From positions 62,328 to 126,327 of the forward strand of contig SMOI01000060.1 in NCBI GenBank assembly GCA_008000375.1: a DNA stretch of 64,000 bases. Reading direction: 5' to 3'. Origin of the DNA: Poteriospumella lacustris. Its lineage: Eukaryota > Sar > Chrysophyceae > Chromulinales > Dinobryaceae. The notes under the pieces are model-generated. The model made no database searches, was not told the origin of the DNA, and worked only from the letters and a program-made list of their open reading frames with translations. Positions 32,847 to 41,217 of the stretch are shown here, one piece after another (the first letter of the stretch is position 1; each line of letters opens with the position of its first letter). The position numbers were made by a program, and so were the translations under genes.

Positions 32847-34460
32847 ATGTCGTGGTTTGCTCGGTTCTTCGCAGATGACGACGCCGCCTTCGCGACGTTG
32901 TCGACGATGATCACCAGTTTCGCCAACTTCACCGTGCAGTACAACTTCTCGTGTGTGTCACTGGCCTTGATTATGATGTCCCAAGGTAATTGCACGAGTG
33001 ACGATGGTAACTGCGCCACTGGCGAGCAAGCGGCGTGGGTGGAAGGCGCATCAGAGGCGGGTATCTTCGTGGGCGCCGTCATCGGCGAGATTTGCTTCGG
33101 GTATCTTGGCGATTATTTCGGTCGTAGCGAAGCTATGATCCTCGCCATGTCCTTGGCCTTTGTAAGCATCTTCATCAGCTCGTTTTTGTCGTTGGGTGGC
33201 CCGGACGCCGTCTACGCGATCATCATTCTCTTTCGCTTCGTCGCGGGTATCGGGCTCGGTGGCATGTTCCCGTTGGCCGCCACGAAGGCGTCGGAGGATG
33301 GTTCTCATCACGCAGGCAAAGTCAACTCGCAAGCGTCGTCGTTCTCGTTCTTCTGGCAGCTCCCCGCGCTGCTGCTGCCGTATATTCTCGGCATCATCGC
33401 CGTCGACTCACCACTGGGCGCCAATGCGCGATGGCGACTGATTTTGGGTTTTGGGCTCATTCCATGCTTCTTTACACTCGTGGGTCTGTTTCTGGAACGT
33501 CCTTTGCTGGCCAAGCGCGCTCAACGACGAGCAGCCGAGGCGTCATCGACGGTGATCGCGATGCACAGCCGCACGGCATCGAACGGAGCCACAACGGCTC
33601 CCGCGGATGACGTTGTCGTGGGTCACGAGACCACGAAACGCTCATCTACCGCGTCTGTCTTCGCGTCACCCTTTGCGAGCCACAGCGAGTTGACGGTGGC
33701 TCAAGTGGTGCACTTGTTGCGCACACAGCCGACGCTGCGACGCAATTTGTTGGCGGCGGGGGGCTCATGGTTCCTCTACGACGTGGTGGTATACGGCCTG
33801 GGCCTGTTGTCCACGTACACCATCGCCGCGATCACGGACGACGACGGGAATATCTCCTCGTCGAAGAGCATTCGCAGCTTGTGCACGGACCAGCTCATCG
33901 CGTTGAGCGCGATCATCCCCGCGACGATGCTGTCGATCTACCTCGTCCCCGTGATGGGTCTACGCAACTTGCAAATGTTGGGTTTCCTCGTCCAGGGTCT
34001 GTCCTGTCTGATGATTGCCGCGACCTTCACGTCGCTCAATCACGCGTACCCCAAAGTGCTGTTCGGGCTCTACGTCATCGTCTACGCGACGCTGAACTTT
34101 GGCTCGGGCATCACGACGTTCGCCTTGCCGGCGGCTTTGTTCCCGAAGGAGATTCGCACGACATTCAACGGTCTTGCAGCGGCCATGGGCAAGGTCGGCG
34201 CGGTCGTGAGCACGTTTTCGTTTTATTTGATCGCCGAATCGGCGGGATTCCCCGCGTTGCTGGGCATCTGCGCAGGCATCGCGCTCTTCGCGGTGTGGTT
34301 TACGTGGGCACTCGTCGACCCCACACAGTTACTGTCCGAAGACACGGACGCCAGCGATGCGACGACTGGCAGCACGAGTGCCACTGGTGCCGGTGCCATT
34401 GACGACGCGACGACGTCAACGACGACGCAGAACGCGTTGCATGCGCAGCGGCTCGTTTGA
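32847..34460 (+). CDS. MFS transporter, phosphate:H+ symporter (PHS/Pho84-like) family
   Basis: A single exon encodes 537 aa with about twelve membrane helices and a central Ser/Thr/Ala-rich loop (about 230-275). Family marks: GYLGDYFGRSEAM after helix 2-3, RFVAGIGLGGMFPLAATKASE-like block after helix 4, and FPKEIRTTFNGLAAAMGKVGA before helix 11, the last being characteristic of eukaryotic Pho84-type symporters. It would import inorganic phosphate, or a similar oxyanion or organic acid, with protons across the plasma membrane or an organelle membrane. The C-terminal tail is a Thr/Ser/Ala-rich low-complexity stretch. The first in-frame ATG is used, in a good context after CCGCCA. Substrate is inferred from family only. 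Confidence 0.85.
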   Translation: MSWFARFFADDDAAFATLSTMITSFANFTVQYNFSCVSLALIMMSQGNCTSDDGNCATGEQAAWVEGASEAGIFVGAVIGEICFGYLGDYFGRSEAMILAMSLAFVSIFISSFLSLGGPDAVYAIIILFRFVAGIGLGGMFPLAATKASEDGSHHAGKVNSQASSFSFFWQLPALLLPYILGIIAVDSPLGANARWRLILGFGLIPCFFTLVGLFLERPLLAKRAQRRAAEASSTVIAMHSRTASNGATTAPADDVVVGHETTKRSSTASVFASPFASHSELTVAQVVHLLRTQPTLRRNLLAAGGSWFLYDVVVYGLGLLSTYTIAAITDDDGNISSSKSIRSLCTDQLIALSAIIPATMLSIYLVPVMGLRNLQMLGFLVQGLSCLMIAATFTSLNHAYPKVLFGLYVIVYATLNFGSGITTFALPAALFPKEIRTTFNGLAAAMGKVGAVVSTFSFYLIAESAGFPALLGICAGIALFAVWFTWALVDPTQLLSEDTDASDATTGSTSATGAGAIDDATTSTTTQNALHAQRLV

Positions 34461-35074
34461 TGCGTCTGTCGCGTTTCGTATTGTGCGTGCATCCATTGTT
34501 GTCGTTCTCTGTGGTGTTATAGTGTCGATGCGATCGTAGGCCACCGTCGTTGTGCTTCATTCGACACCGCTGGCGGCTGTCATCCCCCCCCCCTCGGTGG
34601 TGCCGTCGTCGTCACGTTATTCGTTTCGTTCTCCCGTTGAAGAGAGAGAGCCCCTTCCTATTTTTCCTCCTACAGTTGTAAGTATCCCCAACTGATGAAG
34701 ACAATCGTCAACAAACGTAGCCAGTATGAGTAGACAAGAGAAGGAGAGACTGGCGGGGGCGGCGGGGGTGAGGTCGCACCCCTCTGCCAACACGCGCGCC
34801 AAATCTGAAACGGTTCTCGTGCCGTTTGAACTGCGCCGCTGCCGCTGGGCGGTCGGTTGAGACGCCGTCGATATCGACATCGATGATAACGATAACGACA
34901 ATCATACTTCAGACGGTGGATTTATGGGGCACTAGATTACTCAACTGCAACTATAGAGTGCCGTCGACGTGGAATTATTACCGGGGAGAAATAAAAGCAC
35001 AAACTCTTTCCTGATCAAAGTTTTTGAGTGCTTAGAACCGATCAAAGTTGCGGATACAACCATCAGAGTTGATC
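34461..35074. other. Intergenic region, MFS transporter to fibrillin
   Basis: About 610 bp in tandem orientation. It contains a homopolymer C run (about 34585-34592), a short GA run near 34640 and A/T-rich DNA towards the fibrillin start. No gene is recognised. Confidence 0.4.
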
Positions 35075-36076
35075 ATGTTGCAAGTGATTGTAGGGGCATT
35101 GGTCGTGTTGACCTTTGCGACCATCTCCGAGAGTTTCTCCGTTTGGCCTGGACAATCTGTGTGGAAATCTGCCTCCACCGCTCGATCGTTATCGCCCTCC
35201 ACCACTAATCAAGTTCTGCAGTCCCCGAAAAGCATCGCCGACCCAATTCGTGCCGTGGCCTATGACCCTCAGTACAATTCGGACATCTCCGCCCTTCATC
35301 TTTCTTCGAAACAACAACAAGAGTATCGTGATAGCCTAAAGCGTCATTTATTCGCGGTGTGCGCGAGTTGCGACCGAGGCTTCACGGCGGTACCGGTCGA
35401 TCGCCTCGAAGTCAACCGCCTGGTCAAGCAGTTGCAGCAGCTTAATCCTCTCGCCAATACCACGAAGAACTTTGCCCCACGTATTTACTCCAACGAAGAG
35501 GAAACCCCATTGGAAGGCACGTGGAAGATGATTTATACGTCCGCGTACGACGTCTGCGCCTTGGCCACCAATCCGTTGACCATCGTGCAGGGTGTGTATC
35601 AAGTGATCGCCCGCGATGGCTGCGGGGTCAACGTCATCGACATTGCACCTCGTCCCCAAGCGTTACTTCCACCGAGTCTGATTGGAGAAGGGACCACCCT
35701 GCGTTTGAAAGTGCACGTTCGTGCGGATGCGGAGAGTGACACCCGTGTGGGGTTCTCGTATCATCGCATTGAAGCGAAACCCCTGAAATTCTTCAATTTC
35801 GATGCAGATTTGGTGCCTTCTGTCAGCGCGCGTTTGCCGAAGTTTGTCTTGAAGAACATTGTGACCGAATTGCGAAAGTGGCGGCTGTTCAAGACACTCG
35901 ACGAGCACAGCGAAAGTGGCGAGGAACTGCCGCCCACCAAGGAGCCACCCAGATCTCGTCACGCGAACCATATCGATATTGTCTATTTGGACGGAGACAC
36001 CTTGATTGTGAAGCAAGACGGCGGACAGTACTTCATCAGTGTCCGCAGTACCGAGCCTGCGCACCACTCGTTTTAG
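35075..36076 (+). CDS. Plastid-lipid-associated protein / fibrillin (PAP family), plastid-targeted
   Basis: A single exon encodes 333 aa. The N-terminus has a hydrophobic signal peptide (about 1-21) ending ISES followed by FSVWPGQS and then a Ser/Thr/Lys-rich segment. This fits the bipartite leader of complex red-lineage plastids, where Phe at +1 is critical. The mature part carries the PAP block EGTWKMIYTSAYDVCALA and the C-terminal DIVYLDGDTLIVKQDGGQY-like ending typical of fibrillins. Fibrillins are lipocalin-like proteins on thylakoids, plastoglobules and eyespots that bind lipids and quinones. The gene is the strongest sign in the window that the organism has, or recently had, a plastid. 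Confidence 0.88.
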   Translation: MLQVIVGALVVLTFATISESFSVWPGQSVWKSASTARSLSPSTTNQVLQSPKSIADPIRAVAYDPQYNSDISALHLSSKQQQEYRDSLKRHLFAVCASCDRGFTAVPVDRLEVNRLVKQLQQLNPLANTTKNFAPRIYSNEEETPLEGTWKMIYTSAYDVCALATNPLTIVQGVYQVIARDGCGVNVIDIAPRPQALLPPSLIGEGTTLRLKVHVRADAESDTRVGFSYHRIEAKPLKFFNFDADLVPSVSARLPKFVLKNIVTELRKWRLFKTLDEHSESGEELPPTKEPPRSRHANHIDIVYLDGDTLIVKQDGGQYFISVRSTEPAHHSF

Positions 36077-36161
36077 ACCTGCTTCGCCTCGTCCAGTGTA
36101 ATTTTTCAACCCGTATCTATGTGTACACCATTAGTCTTCTCTTTTTTATTTGTTGCCGTAA

Positions 36162-36217
36162 TCCTATCTATCAACGGTGCTGTAATTTATTTCAAGTTAA
36201 AGGTTTCTTTCTCTGTC
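36162..36217 (+). repeat. Left terminal inverted repeat of segment 1
   Basis: 56 bp matching the reverse complement of 38981-39036 with six mismatches. Partial similarity (TTTTATTTG) extends a few bases outward with a gap. Confidence 0.75.
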
Positions 36218-36351
36218 ATCGTTGTCACTATCAACCAAACATCGCGTGGATGAGCAGCAATTTTCTTTGATCTACTACCGACAGAGTCTCGATGGGCCAA
36301 CAAACGCGGGAACTACAGTGCAGTGTATGAACATGCGTATGCATGTATGTT

Positions 36352-36365
36352 GGGGGGGGGGGGGG
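36352..36365. repeat. Poly-G run (14 G)
   Basis: Fourteen consecutive G residues in the 5' leader region of the nuclease-like gene. It sits inside an open frame but upstream of the chosen ATG, arguing that this part is not coding. Confidence 0.9.
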
Positions 36366-36579
36366 CAGGAGGGGGTCCGCACCGCGTATGTCTATGTGTG
36401 TGTGTGGTCCCCGACAACTGAAACGTCTCAGACAGCAGCCCACCGACAGACGGCGAACCGTGGCACACCCCACACCCGCACCTGCATCACATCCCCCATT
36501 GAGAGCGACCGCCGCGGTCGTTGTCATCCTTTTTCATGGGCCATGGATCCACAACGGAACACCAACGACGAAAAGTGAA

Positions 36580-38544
36580 ATGACATCATATGTATCCAAA
36601 CGTGTCCTAGAGGATGATGGCCAAGAATGTGGAGATGCGACATTGAAGAAGCCTCGATTTTCCAGCGACAAAATGGATAAAGGTGTCGATTGTTCTCAAA
36701 GTGATTCTCGGAAGGAAGTTCAGCCGCTGGACGACATAATGGGCACGGCTCCTTCAACCTTACCCATGGAGTTGACTGCCATCCCCGCACACCATCAAAG
36801 CGCAGGAGACGAGAAAGACGCAGAAATTGAGTGGCTCAGAGAGCGACTCAGAGAGCAAGTCGCAGAATTAGCCGCGAAAGACGCAGAAATAGAGCAGCGC
36901 AGAGAGCGAATCAAAGAGCAACGAAAAAAGATTGCTAGAGTGATGTTTTGTCGGGACTTGAAGGTTACTCCATTGCAATCGTTAGAGGATCTGATGCAAC
37001 GCATCGAGGCGCTTGAGCTACCGCCCATGGACGACGTCAGTTCGGCAGAGGAACCTGTGGACATCAAGGCCGCTGCTGCATCTAGCATGAGCGCTTCCGT
37101 TCGCAATGATAAGCGCTTGGACATGTCGAACTTCAGTTACCTGTGGCTAACGAAGGAACAAACGCTACAAAGTCCGTATTTGCAGATGGAGATTGTCGAC
37201 TCCGCTCTCGACGATGTGCTGGCGTCCCATTTCTTCGATTCCGACCCGATGCAGTACACCACGTTTGTGGCGAGCCATGGGTTTATCTTGCAACGGCTTC
37301 GGGCAGTGCTTTGGTACTACTTGCACGATATGGGCATATATGGGATGCTGGAAGAGCGTGAGCACATGACGCCCATTGCTTGCGTGTTTGTGAAGTCTCT
37401 GATTGATCAATTGCCCGAGTGCCGTCTGAATCTCACAGCACGAGTGGCGATTCCTGGCGATTTCCTGCTTAGTGCCGACTACGCGGCGGACGATGACAAC
37501 CTGATCGTTGCTTCGGACAAGTTGACGGACAAGTTGATGTTTCAGACGAAGATGTTTGACAAGACGACAGGAAGCGACGGGGAGCACTTGATCAACGGCG
37601 ATACAGACCTCGTGATCACGGATGCTTCCGATCATTCCTCGTTCCGCGCGATCATCGAATTAAAGTTGCAGGGAAAGGTGTTGCAACCATCTGCAGTGCA
37701 GACGCGAGCACGTGGGCAAGTCTTTGCCGAGATGCTTGGCCTGAAATGCCGCCATCCACAGCGGCCGCTGCATGTGGGTATGTTGACGGATCTGTTTTCG
37801 CTGTATGTGCTGTTGTCGACGTCAGCACCACCAACGGACGGCAGCCAGACTGCCGCTGGCGCTACCGATGTCGCCACTGCCACTGCCACTGCAGTCGCTA
37901 TCGTCACCGAAACGGTCCCTGTCACGGCTACGGGAACATCTACGGCGACGGGGACGCCGACGGCTACGGGTATGGCTACAGCGACGGCTGCTGCTTGTAT
38001 GTCGGTCGATCAGCTACCCGAGTCGTCGCCCGTGTTCATATCGCAAACGCGGGCACCGTTACCTGCAGATCTCTACGTGAAGTATCTGCTGTTCGCTCTG
38101 TACTGTGTGGACACGAAGAGCTTTCCTCCGGAGACGCTTGTCCGTCCACAGCTGTCATCACCTGCGGTGTCTGTGGCGGACACCGGAGGCAACGAGGGAC
38201 CAACTGGCGCGGGAGCAGCCAACGCAGGAGGAGGCTCGTCGGTCGGCCATCCGGGCAAAGGCAGCAGCGATTCTCATGAGGACGACGCGGGTGACCATCA
38301 AGAGCCGTCTCCGGTCATGTCGTCATCGTCGCCCTACGCATGTCTGAGTGCGCTGCCCGTGGTCCCCTTCTACGGTCCATGTCCCAACGAGATCCGGTTC
38401 GACATTGACCCGGAGGAGGAATACGAGGCGATGGTGGAAGATGCTCTGTATTTTCGCCGCTTCAACGCAACAATCCACGGTGAACTAGCTTACTTGTCAG
38501 GTGACGCGCTGAAGCTGCACCAGGCGCGATTCGAACAGGTGTAG
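36580..38544 (+). CDS. Coiled-coil plus PD-(D/E)XK nuclease-like protein
   Basis: An uninterrupted frame from the ATG at 36580 encodes 654 aa. After a short basic start there is a strongly charged heptad-like coil (about 75-125, rich in Glu/Arg/Lys). The middle region contains the motif order of the PD-(D/E)XK restriction-endonuclease fold: Asp343 in GDTDLVITDA, then 17 residues later Glu360-x-Lys362 in AIIELKLQG, then a helix with Gln in ARGQVFAEMLGLK. A Thr/Ala repeat linker (about 425-470) and an acidic C-terminal part follow. Such nucleases occur in CRN-type effectors and in mobile elements of protists. DNA cleavage is inferred from motifs. The gene sits between inverted terminal repeats and has a degraded relative at 39.5-40.7 kb. 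An earlier start is possible but would translate the poly-G run. Confidence 0.7.
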   Translation: MTSYVSKRVLEDDGQECGDATLKKPRFSSDKMDKGVDCSQSDSRKEVQPLDDIMGTAPSTLPMELTAIPAHHQSAGDEKDAEIEWLRERLREQVAELAAKDAEIEQRRERIKEQRKKIARVMFCRDLKVTPLQSLEDLMQRIEALELPPMDDVSSAEEPVDIKAAAASSMSASVRNDKRLDMSNFSYLWLTKEQTLQSPYLQMEIVDSALDDVLASHFFDSDPMQYTTFVASHGFILQRLRAVLWYYLHDMGIYGMLEEREHMTPIACVFVKSLIDQLPECRLNLTARVAIPGDFLLSADYAADDDNLIVASDKLTDKLMFQTKMFDKTTGSDGEHLINGDTDLVITDASDHSSFRAIIELKLQGKVLQPSAVQTRARGQVFAEMLGLKCRHPQRPLHVGMLTDLFSLYVLLSTSAPPTDGSQTAAGATDVATATATAVAIVTETVPVTATGTSTATGTPTATGMATATAAACMSVDQLPESSPVFISQTRAPLPADLYVKYLLFALYCVDTKSFPPETLVRPQLSSPAVSVADTGGNEGPTGAGAANAGGGSSVGHPGKGSSDSHEDDAGDHQEPSPVMSSSSPYACLSALPVVPFYGPCPNEIRFDIDPEEEYEAMVEDALYFRRFNATIHGELAYLSGDALKLHQARFEQV

Positions 38545-38980
38545 ACAGCGGTCGTATCCGACAGCGGCGGAAACACGTCCATCGACGGTTGCGGTCGACT
38601 CGCGGTCATCATATGGCGCGGATTCGTCTTGAATACGGCGATCGCAGCAGTGAGCCGAGTACGTTGTACGTGGCGCGTTGTGGTTGTCGTCCAATGGTTT
38701 TCTGGAAAGATGAGGCACCGGTAGGTGGTGGGACAGGTGAACAGGCAGAGCACATGTAGTGTGGTCGTTGTACATGAGTCGATACACTAAGTTGTAAAGC
38801 CAGCGAAATAGCACATGGTCGTCTTCGAATAGGCACGCTGCTATATCAAAGAGAAGTATAGCATTGCTACTGTACAATACACACGATGCATGGCTGGATG
38901 GTGACAGGGAAATGGGTATCGCGTGATCGATACACGGCCGGTCGCGTTGGGTTCGTTCGGACGTACCACGAAACAAAGAA

Positions 38981-39036
38981 GACGGAGAAAGAAACGTTGA
39001 ACTTGGAATATATTGCAGCACCGTTGATAGATAGGA
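38981..39036 (-). repeat. Right terminal inverted repeat of segment 1
   Basis: Reverse-complement partner of 36162-36217 (about 50/56 identical). It is followed 76 bp later by the left terminal repeat of segment 2. Confidence 0.75.
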
Positions 39037-39112
39037 CAAATAAAACTCTTTGTATTTGTATTTGCCGGTACTCCGACCGTCGTTGCAGTCCAAAGGCAAC
39101 TGCGGTCCTTCT

Positions 39113-39163
39113 GCTCAGCGCATAGCGATAGAAGAACATATATACAGCACACTATCACTGTCG
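39113..39163 (+). repeat. Left terminal inverted repeat of segment 2
   Basis: 51 bp, reverse complement at 40744-40794 with four mismatches. Confidence 0.8.
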
Positions 39164-39746
39164 TACCGACAGAAGTCTCGATGGGTCTACAGACATACAA
39201 ACGCGGGAACTATACAGTGTACCCTACCTATACTGTATGCACGGAGGGCACAGCAGCAGGAGATGATCCGCACCGCGGGAAACTGAAACGTCAGCCCACG
39301 GACGGACGGACGGACGGACGGACGGCGAGCCGTGGCACAGCGCACAGCCGCACATCGCACTCCCCGCACCCACGACCGGCGAACCGTCCAGGAACCGTCA
39401 GTGTCATACCTTTCTCATGGGAATTTGACAGAATTCACTAACGATTTCCAGTCAAAGGTGGATAAAGACTTGAATATGACCCGAGATCCTTGTTGGCTGA
39501 TGTCATTGGACAGGTTCGAGAATGATTCACAATGGAATACCAACGGCGAAAGTGAAATGACATTAAATGTATCCAAATGTGTCCGAGAAGCCTCGCTTTT
39601 CAAGTGACGAAATGGATAAAGGTGTCGATTGTTCCCACAGCGATTCTCGTGGTCAGGAAGTTCAGCCGCTGGACGTCATAATGGGCACGGCTCCTTCAAC
39701 CCTACCCATGGAGACCACAGCCATGGTTCCAACTTTCCGTGTAACG

Positions 39747-40012
39747 TCGAGGAATGATCTGCAGCATCCGCGATCACAAGGTCTGTGTGCTTGCTGACCA
39801 CATTGTCCCCGAACTGTTTCTTTTTGCTGACAAACAGCTTCGTTGCAAACGTCAACTTGTCCGTTCCCTCCGTTGCGGTGTCTGCACTCAGCGGGCAAGT
39901 TGACGTTTCAGACGAAGATGTTTGAAACCAAGAAGAAACAATTCGGGGACCATGTTATCAACAGGTTTGCGGACCTCGTGATCACGGATGCTTCCGATCA
40001 TTCCTCGTTCCG
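39747..40012. repeat. Fold-back 1: inverted copies of the nuclease core
   Basis: Arms 39747-39862 and 39896-40012 are reverse complements at roughly 78% identity without gaps, with a loop of about 33 nt. Both arms correspond to the catalytic-core region of the intact gene (about 37520-37640). A transcript would form a long imperfect hairpin. Confidence 0.75.
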
Positions 40013-40041
40013 CGCGATCATCGAGTTAAAGTTACACGGAC

Positions 40042-40309
40042 GCGAGCACGTGGGTGGGCAAGTCTTTGTCGGGATGCTCGGCCTGAAATGCCGCCATACT
40101 CAGCGGCCGCTGTATGTGGGTGTGTTGACCGATCTATTTTCGCCTGTGTGCTATTGGCGACCTCCACAACACCGTCCGTTGGTGGTGCTGACGTCGACAA
40201 CAGCACATACAGCGAAAACAGGTCCGTTAAGACGCCCACATACAGCGGCCGCTGTGGATGGCGGCATTTCAGGCCAAGCAAATCGGCAAAGACTTGCCCA
40301 CGTGCTCGC
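40042..40309. repeat. Fold-back 2: inverted copies of the segment after the nuclease core
   Basis: Arms 40042-40142 and 40213-40309 are reverse complements at about 85% identity with one 4-bp gap and a loop of about 70 nt. They match about 37695-37800 of the intact gene. Confidence 0.75.
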
Positions 40310-40743
40310 TTCTGTACTGCAGATGGTTGCAACACTTTTCCCTGTCGACCTCCACAACATCTACGGACAGCAACCACTCTGCCGCTGGCGCTACCGATGT
40401 CACCGATGCCACCGATGCCACTGCCACTGCAGTCGCTATCGTCACCGAAACGGTCCCTGTCACTGCTACGGGAACATCTACTGCGACGGCTATAGCTATT
40501 GGTATGGGTATGGCTACGGGTACGGGTATGGCTACAGCGACGGCTGCTGCTTGTATATCGATTGATCAGCTGCCGCGATCGACGGTCGCGGTCGCCTCGC
40601 GGTCGTCATATGACGCGCACTCGTCTTGAATGCGGCGATGGTGGCAGTGAGCCGCGTATGTTGACGTCCTACTGTGGTCAGTTGTAAAGTCAGCGAAATA
40701 GCACATTGTCGTCTGCGAATAGGTACGCTGCTGTCATGGTTTG

Positions 40744-40794
40744 CGACAGTGATAGTGTACCGAACATATGTTCTTCTATCGCTATGCGCTGAGC
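40744..40794 (-). repeat. Right terminal inverted repeat of segment 2
   Basis: Reverse-complement partner of 39113-39163 (47/51). Confidence 0.8.
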
Positions 40795-41217
40795 GAGATG
40801 TCGTAGAACTGCAACACGAGACGAATATCACGGCACAAACGCACAGTTAACGGTATGGAGCTGTAGTACTGGATCCTTACTCCTCCTGGGCAATTATTCG
40901 TTATGGTACTGGATACGCTTAGCTTACGTTTGTTACGCACTGCCACACCCCTTACAAACGGGTACCCGATGGTTTCTGAAGGGAACGTCCTGCAGAGCTT
41001 CCGCCCGTCAGAGCGCGTGCGTCCGTCCTGCGGCGATTGCGGCTCCACCGCCGCCGCTGCGCCGCCGCTGCCGCTGCCGCTGCGCCGCTGGTGCATCATC
41101 ATCATTGATCATCTGACTGAATCTTGCAGTAGGATCGACGCATACTTCTTCACGAAGGTGGGGAAGGGTTGATTTATACACCGCAAAGCCAAGGTTTAGT
41201 CACCGCAAAGCAAGAGG
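40795..41217. other. Intergenic region before AEC transporter
   Basis: About 420 bp. A GC-rich triplet tract (CCGCCGCTG-type, about 41049-41090) lies upstream of the transporter start. No gene is recognised. Confidence 0.4.

Larger units (their letters stand above)
36162..39036. mobile_element. Candidate mobile segment 1: inverted terminal repeats around a nuclease-like gene
   Basis: A 56-bp sequence at 36162-36217, beginning TCCTATCTATCAACGGTGCT, recurs in reverse complement at 38981-39036 with about 50 of 56 identical positions. The repeats point inward and enclose one gene (36580-38544). No canonical DDE transposase, integrase or reverse transcriptase is seen inside. No target-site duplication could be identified. 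The nuclease-like product is the only candidate for a mobility enzyme. A shared 3'-UTR-type repeat is an alternative explanation. Confidence 0.5.
39560..40690 (+). pseudogene. Degraded, rearranged relative of the PD-(D/E)XK nuclease-like gene
   Basis: Pieces of the intact gene at 36580-38544 are recognisable in order but broken. An N-terminal piece (about 39590-39725, KPRFSSDEMDKGVDCSHSD) is followed by a deletion of the coiled coil and the middle region. The nuclease core then appears first inverted (39747-39862, minus strand) and then in the plus orientation (39896-40030, DLVITDASDHSSFR and IELKLHG). The next segment is again present in both orientations (40042-40142 and 40213-40309). The Thr/Ala linker and the 3' flank (40360-40735) close the copy. 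The inverted pieces differ by about 15-22%, so they derive from diverged family members. Stop codons and inversions rule out a full product. Confidence 0.8.
39113..40794. mobile_element. Candidate mobile segment 2: inverted terminal repeats around a fold-back pseudogene
   Basis: A 51-bp sequence at 39113-39163, beginning GCTCAGCGCATAGCGATAGA, recurs in reverse complement at 40744-40794 with 47 of 51 identical positions. The inside is a shortened, rearranged relative of segment 1: both share a core from about TACCGACAGAAGTCTCGATG to the block ending TACGCTGCT. The terminal repeats differ from those of segment 1, so the same core is found in two different inverted-repeat frames. No target-site duplication was evident. 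Confidence 0.55.

Noticed and set aside
36343-36579. Upstream in-frame extension of the nuclease-like gene
   Set aside because: It would translate a 14-G run and a CG-rich leader, and the relative at 39.5 kb conserves only the part from about the chosen ATG onward.
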